The notes below the pieces were generated by a model, which was given only the letters and a program-made list of their open reading frames with translations, did not search any database and was not told the origin of the DNA. This document shows positions 1-7,203 of a DNA stretch of 64,000 nt, piece by piece (positions within the stretch are counted from its first letter, which is position 1; each line of letters starts with the position of its first letter). Source of the DNA: Gammaproteobacteria bacterium (lineage in GTDB: Bacteria; Pseudomonadota; Gammaproteobacteria; Natronospirales; REEB76); NCBI GenBank assembly GCA_035279405.1, contig DATEHU010000021.1:62001-126000 (forward strand), written 5' to 3'. The translations under genes were made by a program, and so were the position numbers.

Positions 1-12
1 CGTGTCCGGTCG

Positions 13-45
13 AAAAAACGGGACGGACCCCGTGGTCCGTCCCGT
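13..45 (-). terminator. Intrinsic terminator of the PrcB-like lipoprotein gene
   Basis: A perfect 12-bp stem (ACGGGACGGACC pairing with GGTCCGTCCCGT, loop CCGT) is followed on the minus strand by six T residues. It lies 24 bp past the stop codon of the minus-strand gene ending at 69. Confidence 0.85.
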
Positions 46-68
46 GCTCGGTCACTTGTGGATGCGGC

Positions 69-548
69 TCAGCCGCACTGTGGAGCGTTGCGCTGCACGA
101 CGTTGAAGGTCACCTGTTTGGCGGCCGGCGCGAGCGCAAACGCAAACGGATTGGAGGCCCGGCTGGGATAACGGCAATTTGTTCCGGGGATGATGACTTC
201 AACCGTCACATTGGCCGTGTCGCCGGTGACGCTGAAGTCGGTGAAACGGACCAGATAGCCGCCGTGTTTCTGGTCGCCCAGGAACATGGCCAGCACCATG
301 TTCTTGGAAAAATCCACCGTCGGCTTGTCCGGCGCGCCCGTCATGTTGGAAAACGCCTGTGTCCAGAGTGCGTCAAGATCCGCCTGAGTGTGTACGTCCT
401 TGTATTGTTCATCCTTGATGTTGCTGTAATTGCCCATGCTCAGCGGCTCAACACCGCTACCGCCGCCACCCATGCCGGCGCAGCCGGCCAGCAGCAGTGC
501 GCACACTGCGGCCGCGGCCAGTGGTTTCATCAAAAACGTGCTTTTCAC
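69..548 (-). CDS. PrcB-like C-terminal domain lipoprotein
   Basis: This 159-residue protein starts with a lipoprotein signal: a basic N-terminus, a hydrophobic stretch and the lipobox LLAGC with Cys at residue 23, so it should be anchored in the envelope. After a Gly-rich linker, the body resembles the PrcB C-terminal domain (the family of the Treponema dentilysin-complex inhibitor), including the typical stretch with 'LGDQKHGGYLVRFTDF' followed by a strand-rich half containing 'IIPGTNC'. Two Cys near the C-terminus (in GTNCRY and APQCG) could form a disulphide. It is transcribed alone and ends at a strong terminator. The domain call rests on motif recall. The partner or substrate cannot be read from the sequence. 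Confidence 0.6.
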   Translation of the reverse strand: MKSTFLMKPLAAAAVCALLLAGCAGMGGGGSGVEPLSMGNYSNIKDEQYKDVHTQADLDALWTQAFSNMTGAPDKPTVDFSKNMVLAMFLGDQKHGGYLVRFTDFSVTGDTANVTVEVIIPGTNCRYPSRASNPFAFALAPAAKQVTFNVVQRNAPQCG

Positions 549-593
549 GACACACCTCCCAGGTAAGTTAAGGCCCGATTGTACCCCAGTCGC

Positions 594-1298
594 TCAATGC
601 GCAACCCGGAGCAGATACACGGCACTCACGTCGGCGCTGATCTCAATTGTGCCCGGCGGATATTCGGCGCCGTTCATGTTCGCAGCCCCCGATTTTTCCA
701 TAAACATCATCGGCTGCGGGCGCACGAATGCGCTGCTTTCGGTAATGCTGTACACCGGCCCGAGGCTTGCACCCGCGGCCTCAGCCAGCGCCGCGGCGCG
801 CGCATGCGCGTCGTCCACCGCCGCAGCCAGCGCCTGCCGGCGCAACGCATCGAAATCGCTGCGATCCATTGTGGTGCTGAAGCTGGTCACCCCTGCCTTC
901 ACCAGCGCGCCGATCAAGTCGGGGTAGCGATTCAGGCTGCGCAGCGTGATGGCAATGCTCCGGCTCACGCGCTGGCCCATGAAAACCTGGCTGTTGTTCT
1001 GCCACTGGTATTCGGGCTGAATCGAAAGACTCGCGGCATCAATATCGCGCTCGGCCACTCCCAGCTTGCGCGCTGCCGCAATCACGGCGGTCGCGCGTTG
1101 TTCCACGTCGTTGCGGGCGAACGCCAGATTTTTGTCGGTTTTGCTCAGCGTAACGCCCACATGCGCCATGTCCGGCGCCACGGTCAGGCTGCCGTGCCCG
1201 CTCACCTGAACGTAGGGCGCGGACGGCAACGCATCCGCGAGCGCCGCCAGCGGCAACAGCAGGAGTAGAGCGGCGAGCGTTTTGATCGCTGGTTTCAT
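594..1298 (-). CDS. SIMPL-domain (DUF541) periplasmic protein
   Basis: The 234-residue protein has a cleavable signal peptide (hydrophobic 'LLLLLPLAALADA') followed by a SIMPL/DUF541 domain. The domain opens with the characteristic 'VSGHGSLTVAPDMAHV' strand and carries the family's repeated Ala/Arg-rich helices, for example 'RQALAAAVDDAHARAAALAEA'. SIMPL proteins, such as E. coli YggE, are periplasmic and have been linked to oxidative-stress tolerance, but no catalytic role is established. It lies 9 bp downstream of the deoxyhypusine-synthase-like gene on the same strand, so the two are probably co-transcribed. Family assignment is firm. Function here is unknown. Confidence 0.8.
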   Translation of the reverse strand: MKPAIKTLAALLLLLPLAALADALPSAPYVQVSGHGSLTVAPDMAHVGVTLSKTDKNLAFARNDVEQRATAVIAAARKLGVAERDIDAASLSIQPEYQWQNNSQVFMGQRVSRSIAITLRSLNRYPDLIGALVKAGVTSFSTTMDRSDFDALRRQALAAAVDDAHARAAALAEAAGASLGPVYSITESSAFVRPQPMMFMEKSGAANMNGAEYPPGTIEISADVSAVYLLRVAH

Positions 1299-1307
1299 CC
1301 CGCTGCC

Positions 1308-2318
1308 TTATCCGGCCAGAATGTACGCGAACATCAGCGGCGCCACGATGGTGGCATCGGACTCGATCACGAAGCGCGGCGTGTCCTTGCCGAGCTTGCC
1401 CCAGGTGATTTTCTCGTTGGGCACCGCGCCTGAGTAGGAACCGTAGCTGGTGGTCGAATCGCTGATCTGGCAGAAATACGCCCACAAGGGTGTCGCCTGT
1501 TCCATGTCCTGCTCCAGCATCGGTACCACGCAAATCGGGAAATCTCCGGCAATGCCCCCGCCGATCTGGAAAAAGCCCACGCCGCGGCCGCCGGAGTTCT
1601 TTCGGTACCAGTCCGCAAGCAGCATCATGTATTCGATGCCGGTGCGCACGGTATGCACGTTCTTGATATCGCGCTTCATGCAGTGCGCCGTGAAAATGTT
1701 GCCGAGCGTCGAGTCTTCCCAGCCCGGCACGATGATCGGCAGGTTCTTTTCCGCCGCCGCCACCATCCAGGAGTCCTGCGGATCAATCTGGTGATGCTGA
1801 CGGAGCACGCCGGAGCGGATGATCTTGTACATGAACTCGTGGGGGAAAAAACGCTCGCCTTTCTTGTCAGCGGCCGTCCACTCGGCCAGCACCGCGTCCT
1901 CGATGCGGCGAATGGCCTCGTCTTCCGGAATGCAGGTATCGGTCACGCGGTTCAGGTGCCGCTCCAGCAAGGCCTGTTCTTCAGCGGGCGACAGATGCCG
2001 ATAATGCGGCACGCGCACATAATGGTCGTGCGCCACGAGATTGAAGATGTCTTCTTCGAGATTCGCGCCGGTGCAGGTGATGATCTGCACCTGGTCCGCG
2101 CGGATCATGTCGGCGAGCGACAAGCCGAGTTCCGCGGTGCTCATGGCGCCGGCGAGCGTCACCATCATCTTGCCACCGGCCTTGAGGTGCGTCTTGTAGG
2201 CCTCGGCCGCATCCACCAGCGTGGCGGCATTGAAATGCCGGTAGTGGTGCTTGATGAACGCCGCCACTTCCTGGGCGTAAGCGAAGTGCGTGGAGCCCGG
2301 CTGGTCGCGCATCGGCAT
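1308..2318 (-). CDS. Deoxyhypusine synthase-like protein (candidate polyamine enzyme)
   Basis: This 336-residue protein matches the deoxyhypusine synthase superfamily, with an N-terminal Rossmann-type NAD half ('MMVTLAGAMSTAELG') and a C-terminal active-site half. The catalytic lysine motif is retained as 'EKITWGKL' with Lys308. The start at 2318 was chosen because the frame upstream looks non-coding and overlaps another gene. Bacteria lack eIF5A, so bacterial members do not make hypusine. Some make homospermidine from putrescine or spermidine by aminobutyl transfer. The gene lies between a SIMPL gene and a small conserved gene on the same strand, and a polyamine/amino-acid antiporter-type permease is encoded divergently about 370 bp away. 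Homospermidine synthesis is a plausible inference but not shown by sequence. Confidence 0.8.
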   Translation of the reverse strand: MPMRDQPGSTHFAYAQEVAAFIKHHYRHFNAATLVDAAEAYKTHLKAGGKMMVTLAGAMSTAELGLSLADMIRADQVQIITCTGANLEEDIFNLVAHDHYVRVPHYRHLSPAEEQALLERHLNRVTDTCIPEDEAIRRIEDAVLAEWTAADKKGERFFPHEFMYKIIRSGVLRQHHQIDPQDSWMVAAAEKNLPIIVPGWEDSTLGNIFTAHCMKRDIKNVHTVRTGIEYMMLLADWYRKNSGGRGVGFFQIGGGIAGDFPICVVPMLEQDMEQATPLWAYFCQISDSTTSYGSYSGAVPNEKITWGKLGKDTPRFVIESDATIVAPLMFAYILAG

Positions 2319-2380
2319 GATCCTCGGCAAGCCAAAATGACTGGCGATTGTAGCGGCTCCGCGCCGCGGTGGAACGCGAC

Positions 2381-2590
2381 TCAGGCTTTTTTGCCCCTGG
2401 CCGGCAAGCGCAAGGTTTTGTCCAGATCCAGCGCGCGAATCGCATCGAGCGCCGCCTCTTCCGCACCCTCCCGGCACAGGCCGCTGAGCGCCGCGGTCTC
2501 GAGTGCTTCGCGCGCTGCGTCCAGGCAGGCCTGGCGCACAGCCTCGGCCAGCACGCGCACATCGTCGCCCGGAGTGTTCTGCGTCACCAT
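2381..2590 (-). CDS. Small conserved acidic protein of unknown function
   Basis: This 69-residue, Ala/Leu/Asp-rich, probably all-helical protein contains 'VRQACLDAAREALETAALSGLC' in two halves and ends with a basic tail 'LPARGKKA'. Similar small proteins with an 'AEGA-E-ALDAIRALDL'-type motif occur in Xanthomonas and relatives, where automatic annotation sometimes calls them acetyltransferases. At this size that name cannot be right. It is encoded 62 bp upstream of the deoxyhypusine-synthase-like gene on the same strand and divergently from the permease at 2688. No membrane segment or signal peptide is visible. Confidence 0.6.
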   Translation of the reverse strand: MVTQNTPGDDVRVLAEAVRQACLDAAREALETAALSGLCREGAEEAALDAIRALDLDKTLRLPARGKKA

Positions 2591-2687
2591 CCACCCTGAC
2601 GCGCAGTGAAAAAGTGCGCCTGTACGCCGCCAGTCGTCGAAAACATTCCGCTACAATCCTTGCCGTCACCACCGCAGGACATCCTCC

Positions 2688-4025
2688 ATGCCAGCCCAGC
2701 GCAGCCTCGGCCTCGCCACCACTACGTCCATTGTAATCGGCAACATGGTGGGCTCGGGCGTGTTCCTGCTGCCCGCGTCGCTCGCCGTCTACGGCGCCTA
2801 CAGCCTGTGGGGCTGGGGATTCAGCACCGTGGGCGCCCTGCTGCTCGCTTGGGTGTTCAGCAGCCTGTCACGCCGCCTGCCCAAGGCCGGAGGTCCCTAT
2901 GCCTATCCACGCGAAGCCTTCGGGGATTTCGCCGGCTTTCTCATCGCCTGGATTTACTGGCTCAGCATCCTCGGCACCAATGCGGCAGTGGCCGTAGCGT
3001 TCGCCAGTTATCTCACGGTGTTCATCCCGGTACTCGGCACGGTGCCGCTGTATGGCGGACTGGCGGCGATTGCGGCGGTGTGGGTACTGACCGCGCTCAA
3101 TATCTGGGGCGTGCGCGCCGCCGGCAACGTGCAACTCGCGACCGTGATCCTGAAGCTCGCGCCCTTGCTGGCGCTGGCAATTTTCGGCTTTTTCTATTTC
3201 GACCCGAAACTGCTGACCACCGCGCACGTGACCGTGTCGGGCGCGTCCGCGGTGAACACCACCGCGGCGTTCACCATGTGGGCGTTTCTGGGACTGGAGT
3301 GCGCAACCATTCCGGCCGCATACGTCAAGAATCCGGAAAAAACCATCCCGCGCGCCACCTTGCTTGGCACCGCCATCGCCGCAGCGTTCTATATCGCCTG
3401 CACCACCGTGGTCATGGGCATGGTGCCGAGTACGGCGCTGGCGCATTCCAACGCGCCGTTTGCCGATGCCGCCCGGATCATGTGGGGCCACTGGGGCGCT
3501 TGGATCATCGCCGCAACAGCCATGATTTCCTGCTTTGGCACGCTCAACGGCTGGCTGCTGATGCAGGGACAGTTCCCCAAAGCCGTAGCCGACGACGGCT
3601 TGTTCCCGAAATTGTTCGCACGCGGCGAGCGGCGCGGTTCGCCGGCCATCGGCATGATCATTTCCAGCGTGCTGGCGACAATTCTGATTCTCATGAATTA
3701 CAGCCACGGCCTGGTGACGATGTTTAACATCCTCATCCTGCTTGCCACCTTTTTCGTGCTGGTACCGTACATGCTGTGTGCCATGGCGGAGATTGTGCTC
3801 GGCCGCAGTCAGAAGCAGGTCGGCAAATCATCGCTGCTCAATCTGGTGCTCTCCTGCCTGGCGTTCGCGTTTGCGTTGTGGGCCGCGGCCGGCACCGGCA
3901 AGGACTCCCTCTACTGGGGCACGTTGCTGCTGCTGGTGGGAATTCCCATATACGTCTGGCAAAAGCACAGCCAAACACAGCCCGCTGCCGCGCCCGCGAA
4001 CAGCGTGGAATCCAACGTCGGCTGA
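2688..4025 (+). CDS. APC-family amino acid/polyamine antiporter (AdiC/PotE-like)
   Basis: The 445-residue integral membrane protein has about twelve hydrophobic segments. TM1 carries the APC substrate-binding signature 'GNMVGSGVFLLPASLA', and the later 'WAFLGLECATIPAAYVKNPEKTIPRA' segment is typical of the AdiC/CadB/PotE antiporter branch. Such carriers exchange a cationic amino acid for its decarboxylation product, or ornithine for putrescine, across the inner membrane. A weak AGGAC site precedes the ATG, and a TACAAT hexamer 31 bp upstream could be a -10 box. The divergent polyamine-type enzyme next door supports a link to polyamine traffic. The exact substrate is not decidable from sequence. 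Confidence 0.8.
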   Translation: MPAQRSLGLATTTSIVIGNMVGSGVFLLPASLAVYGAYSLWGWGFSTVGALLLAWVFSSLSRRLPKAGGPYAYPREAFGDFAGFLIAWIYWLSILGTNAAVAVAFASYLTVFIPVLGTVPLYGGLAAIAAVWVLTALNIWGVRAAGNVQLATVILKLAPLLALAIFGFFYFDPKLLTTAHVTVSGASAVNTTAAFTMWAFLGLECATIPAAYVKNPEKTIPRATLLGTAIAAAFYIACTTVVMGMVPSTALAHSNAPFADAARIMWGHWGAWIIAATAMISCFGTLNGWLLMQGQFPKAVADDGLFPKLFARGERRGSPAIGMIISSVLATILILMNYSHGLVTMFNILILLATFFVLVPYMLCAMAEIVLGRSQKQVGKSSLLNLVLSCLAFAFALWAAAGTGKDSLYWGTLLLLVGIPIYVWQKHSQTQPAAAPANSVESNVG

Positions 4026-4029
4026 AGCC

Positions 4030-4677
4030 TTAACTCACGTTCCAGGAAAAGCCGCCGATTTGCGGACTCTCGATGCTGATGCGATCACCGCTCACGAGCG
4101 GCCCCACGCCCACAGGCGTGCCGGTAAAAATCAGGTCGCCCGGCAACAGCCGCCAGTAACGGCTCAGAAACGCAATGATCTCGGCGACCGGAAACAGCAT
4201 GTCGCGCGTGTTGCCGTGCTGGCGCAGCGCGCCATTCACCGTGCAGCGCATTTCGATGCTCTGAATATCCGTCTGCCCTGACCAAGCGGTGAATTTCCCG
4301 ACAGGCGCGCTGCCGTCGAAAGATTTGGCGCGCTCCCAGGGTTGGCCGGCCTGTTTGAGTTTGCTTTGCAGATCACGCAGCGTGAGATCAATGCCAAGCG
4401 TGACACCCGCGACGTAATTCAGTGCTTGCGACGTTGGAATTTGCACGCCTTCGCGGCCGATGGCCACGACCAGTTCCATTTCATGGTGCACGCTGCCCTG
4501 GTCTTTCGGCAGCACCAGCGGCTCACCTTCCCGCACCAAACTCGTGGCCGGCTTCATGAACATCACCGGTTCCGACGGTCTTGGCGCACCCATTTCCTTG
4601 ACGTGTTCCGCGTAGTTGCGACCGATGCAAAAGATCCGCTGGCAGCTGAATCCGAACGGTTCAACGCGCTGGTGCAT
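4030..4677 (-). CDS. Fumarylacetoacetate hydrolase family protein (acylpyruvase YcgM-like)
   Basis: This 215-residue single-domain FAH protein is close in length to E. coli YcgM (219). It has the opening 'CIGRNYAEHVKEMGAPRPSEPVMFMKP', which holds the substrate-pocket Arg/Asn/Tyr, and the metal-ligand motif 'HHEMELVVAIG' with two acidic residues. The end carries 'GDLIFTGTPVGVGPL'. These enzymes hydrolyse or decarboxylate beta-diketo acids such as acylpyruvates using Mg2+. I chose the ATG at 4677 because homologues begin just before this point; a TTG nine bases upstream is also possible. It is convergent with the antiporter gene, separated by 4 bp. It could equally be an oxaloacetate tautomerase or decarboxylase. 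Confidence 0.8.
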   Translation of the reverse strand: MHQRVEPFGFSCQRIFCIGRNYAEHVKEMGAPRPSEPVMFMKPATSLVREGEPLVLPKDQGSVHHEMELVVAIGREGVQIPTSQALNYVAGVTLGIDLTLRDLQSKLKQAGQPWERAKSFDGSAPVGKFTAWSGQTDIQSIEMRCTVNGALRQHGNTRDMLFPVAEIIAFLSRYWRLLPGDLIFTGTPVGVGPLVSGDRISIESPQIGGFSWNVS

Positions 4678-4707
4678 GTGTGTCAATTCCGTGCGGGCAG
4701 CGCCGGA

Positions 4708-5721
4708 TCAATGGGCGCGAAAATAACCCTGGAACGCACTAATCACCTGCGCCACATCGGCGGAACTCACATCCAGGTGCGTCACCAACCGCAGGTTTGC
4801 ATTCGGCAGGATGAGGATGCCGGCGCTCTTGAGATGCTCGGCCAGCAGTTTGACATGCTCGGCCGCGATACTTGCAAATACCATGTTGGTCTGCACGGCA
4901 GCGGGATCAATTTTGATCTGCTTGACCTGCGACAGGCCGTCCGCGAGTTTTTTCGCGTTTGTGTGGTCTTCGGCGAGTCGCTGCACGTGATGTTCCAGCG
5001 CATATAAACCCGCAGCCGCGAGTATGCCCGCCTGACGCATGCCGCCGCCGAGAATCTTGCGCGCGCGATGGGCGCGTGCGATCAACTCCCGCTTGCCCAC
5101 CAGCACCGTGCCCACCGGACAGCCGAGACCTTTTGACAGACATATAGACACGCTGTCGAAATGCCGGGTGATGTCCTTCACCGGCACGCCGAGTTTCACC
5201 GCGGCATTGAATACCCGCGCACCGTCGAGATGAATGCCGAGCTGGTGTGCATGCGCGAACTCCACCGCGGATTTGAGGTACGCAAGCGGCAACACCCGGC
5301 CGTTCTGGGTGTTTTCCAGCACCAGCAGGCGTGTGTGCGCAAAGTGGGCATCGTCCGGTTTGATGTGCGCCGCGACCTTCTTCAGGTCCAGCGTGCCGTC
5401 GGCTTCGTACTCGATCGGGCAAGGCCACAGACTCCCGAGCACCGCCGCGCCGCCGGCTTCGTATTTGAAGCTGTGGCCGAGACTGCCGATGATGAATTCC
5501 TCGCCGCGCCCGCAATGCGCCATAAGCGCGGCGAGATTCGACTGCGTGCCACTCGGGAAAAACACGCCGGCCTCTTGGCCGGTCATGTCCGCAAGCGTTT
5601 CCTGCAGGCGATTGACGGTGGGATCGTCGCCGAATACGTCATCGCCCACCTCCGCCGCCGCCATGGCCTTGCACATCGCGGCCGTGGGCCGCGTCACCGT
5701 GTCGCTGCGCAGGTCAATCAT
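4708..5721 (-). CDS. ltaE: Low-specificity L-threonine aldolase
   Basis: This 337-residue fold-type I PLP enzyme cleaves L-threonine and L-allo-threonine to glycine and acetaldehyde. It begins like E. coli LtaE ('MIDLRSDTVTRP'), carries 'GDDVFGDDPTVNRLQ' and 'GTQSNLAALMAHC', and has the Schiff-base lysine in 'ICLSKGLGCPVG' at Lys197, the same position as in E. coli. The ending 'VRLVTHLDVS'-type segment is present. The start at 5721 follows the family. An in-frame ATG at 5748 has a better ribosome binding site (GGGGGAGAG) and would add nine residues. A 10-bp inverted repeat sits just upstream at 5752-5774. Confidence 0.93.
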   Translation of the reverse strand: MIDLRSDTVTRPTAAMCKAMAAAEVGDDVFGDDPTVNRLQETLADMTGQEAGVFFPSGTQSNLAALMAHCGRGEEFIIGSLGHSFKYEAGGAAVLGSLWPCPIEYEADGTLDLKKVAAHIKPDDAHFAHTRLLVLENTQNGRVLPLAYLKSAVEFAHAHQLGIHLDGARVFNAAVKLGVPVKDITRHFDSVSICLSKGLGCPVGTVLVGKRELIARAHRARKILGGGMRQAGILAAAGLYALEHHVQRLAEDHTNAKKLADGLSQVKQIKIDPAAVQTNMVFASIAAEHVKLLAEHLKSAGILILPNANLRLVTHLDVSSADVAQVISAFQGYFRAH

Positions 5722-5751
5722 AAGGACAGTGCCGCAGGCACTCCTCATTCT

Positions 5752-5774
5752 CTCTCCCCCTTTCAGGGGGAGAG
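5752..5774. repeat. CTCTCCCCCT hairpin upstream of ltaE
   Basis: CTCTCCCCCT and AGGGGGAGAG form a 10-bp stem with a TTC loop. The same C-run/G-run theme recurs at 15936-15956 and inside the multi-hairpin elements at 12149 and 54946. It overlaps the region where the ribosome binding site of the longer ltaE start would lie. Confidence 0.6.
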
Positions 5775-5825
5775 ACTGAAGAGAGGGGGACAAAATAACT
5801 CATGCCGAAAGCACTCGTCGCCACT

Positions 5826-5940
5826 CCACTTAATCAATTGGTACGGCTCATGCGCACGGCACCTTCCCTGGCGGGCTTGCCAGCCGCACCATCCATGGTG
5901 CGGCGTGCAGCCGGCTCGGACAGCCACTGGCTGTCCGAAT
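5826..5940. repeat. Chain of extragenic hairpins between ltaE and the Skp-like gene
   Basis: This 230-bp non-coding gap holds at least three hairpins in a row: CTGGC/GCCAG (6-nt loop), GCCGCACCAT/ATGGTGCGGC at 5883-5904 (10-bp stem, 2-nt loop) and GGACAGCC/GGCTGTCC at 5918-5936 (8-bp stem). No open frame is convincing here. The build resembles the multi-hairpin elements elsewhere in the window, although the sequence differs. The region lies upstream of ltaE and downstream of the Skp-like gene, both on the minus strand. Confidence 0.6.
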
Positions 5941-5953
5941 AAACGCGCCGGCT

Positions 5954-6544
5954 TTACCCGCCACTCTTGGCCGCGGGTGCGGCACTCTTCTTCTTCTGTT
6001 GCTGCTGCAGCTGCTTCAGGTACAGAGGCCAATCCTTGTCCAGAGCTTCGGTTACGCCCTTGCTGACGTCATATTTGGTGTTGGCGTATATGGCGCCCCC
6101 GGCGTCCCGGCTGAGAATGAAGTCGTAGTGATGCGCCTTGGCATATTGATCGATCACCTTGCTCAACTCCACCTCGATGGGCTGCAACAACTCCTGACGC
6201 CGCTGATCCAGATCCTGGCGGCCCATGAGCACGAACTGCTGCAGATCATTGCGGCTGTCGTTGTATGTCTTCTCCAGCTTCGCGTAGTCGCCCGACTTCG
6301 GGTCGGCCTTGTCGAGCTGTTGCTTCAGCACGTTCAGCTTGGTGTTCTTGTCGTTGGCCTGGTCCTGAAGTTTTTTCACGATCCCCTGCAAGTCCTGATT
6401 GGCCTGCTGGCCGGCCTTGGAGTTGGCAATCACTTCCTGCAGGTTCACCACGCCGATGCGCAGCGCTTCCGCCGCCTGCACCGTGCCGGCCGCAAGCAAG
6501 CCGGCCGCCAGCACCGCGCCGACAAAAAATCCGTAACGTGTCAT
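5954..6544 (-). CDS. OmpH/Skp family periplasmic chaperone
   Basis: The 196-residue protein begins with a signal peptide ending near 'TVQAAEA', followed by the Skp/OmpH opening strand 'LRIGVVNLQEVIANSKAG'. A long charged coiled-coil arm follows (roughly residues 45-125, Lys/Gln/Asp-rich), and then a returning strand region with 'YDFILSRDAGGAIYANTKYDVS'. Skp trimers hold unfolded outer-membrane proteins in the periplasm. The start at 6544 has an AGGAGC ribosome binding site six bases upstream; the frame remains open a further 13 codons upstream, but without such a site. The Gln/Lys/Ala-rich tail is longer than usual. The gene is not in the usual bamA-skp-lpxD cluster, so this may be a second, dispersed paralogue. 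Confidence 0.85.
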   Translation of the reverse strand: MTRYGFFVGAVLAAGLLAAGTVQAAEALRIGVVNLQEVIANSKAGQQANQDLQGIVKKLQDQANDKNTKLNVLKQQLDKADPKSGDYAKLEKTYNDSRNDLQQFVLMGRQDLDQRRQELLQPIEVELSKVIDQYAKAHHYDFILSRDAGGAIYANTKYDVSKGVTEALDKDWPLYLKQLQQQQKKKSAAPAAKSGG

Positions 6545-6657
6545 GGAATGCTCCTGAAATGTGGGAAAAACAAAGCCCGCCAAGGGGCGGGGCTGTGGGA
6601 AGGCCCGATTAGCATAACGCAGGGGCGGCGGCAGGGACTACCGCCACCCCACGATTT

Positions 6658-7059
6658 TCAGGCTTTTTTCAGGTTCACAAATAAATTGACGGTGAAAAAC
6701 AGGATGCCCACGACCGCGATGGTCGCGCCCACGGCCACCACCGGTATGGCTGCGGCATGACCGCTATTCACGATAAACAGCCCGATCACAAATATCGGCA
6801 GGCCGATGTTGTGCAGCCAGAAATGCGTGAGCCCCAACCAGTGGCCGCCGGCCCGGGGACACAACCAGTAAATGACTCCCGCCAGCGCCAAGGTCGCCCA
6901 ACCCAGTAGGTTGATATGGGCGTGTACGGGGACGTATTGGAACTTCTCGCTGATGCCCATAACCAGTCCAAAAATCACGCCTATTAGCAGATACACGACG
7001 GCAATTTTCAACCAGATCGGCGCCATACGGCCACCACGCTGTTCGATAACAGTCTCCAT
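6658..7059 (-). CDS. Small haem-copper-oxidase subunit I-like membrane protein
   Basis: This 133-residue protein has four predicted transmembrane helices. The second carries 'VHAHINLLGWATLALAGVIYWLCP', which resembles the helix-II haem-ligand region of cbb3/NO-reductase type subunit I, where a His binds low-spin haem. A second His-containing segment, 'HFWLHNIGLPIFVIGL', also resembles that family. Full subunit I proteins are near 450-500 residues, so this is a quarter-length relative, possibly a haem- or gas-sensing membrane protein. The start at 7059 has a good AAGGAG site. The gene is monocistronic and divergent from the tricorn-type protease gene. Function is unknown. Confidence 0.6.
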   Translation of the reverse strand: METVIEQRGGRMAPIWLKIAVVYLLIGVIFGLVMGISEKFQYVPVHAHINLLGWATLALAGVIYWLCPRAGGHWLGLTHFWLHNIGLPIFVIGLFIVNSGHAAAIPVVAVGATIAVVGILFFTVNLFVNLKKA

Positions 7060-7203
7060 AAGCAACTCCTTATATGGATTTGAATTTATCGTCACTCACA
7101 GGCGGGGCGGAGTATAGCCGCGCCCGCATGGAACTGGCGCGCTTCGGCCGTGTCATACTGCGCATCTCCCCGGTCAGGCATCCCAAATCCAAGGAGCACC
7201 CCC

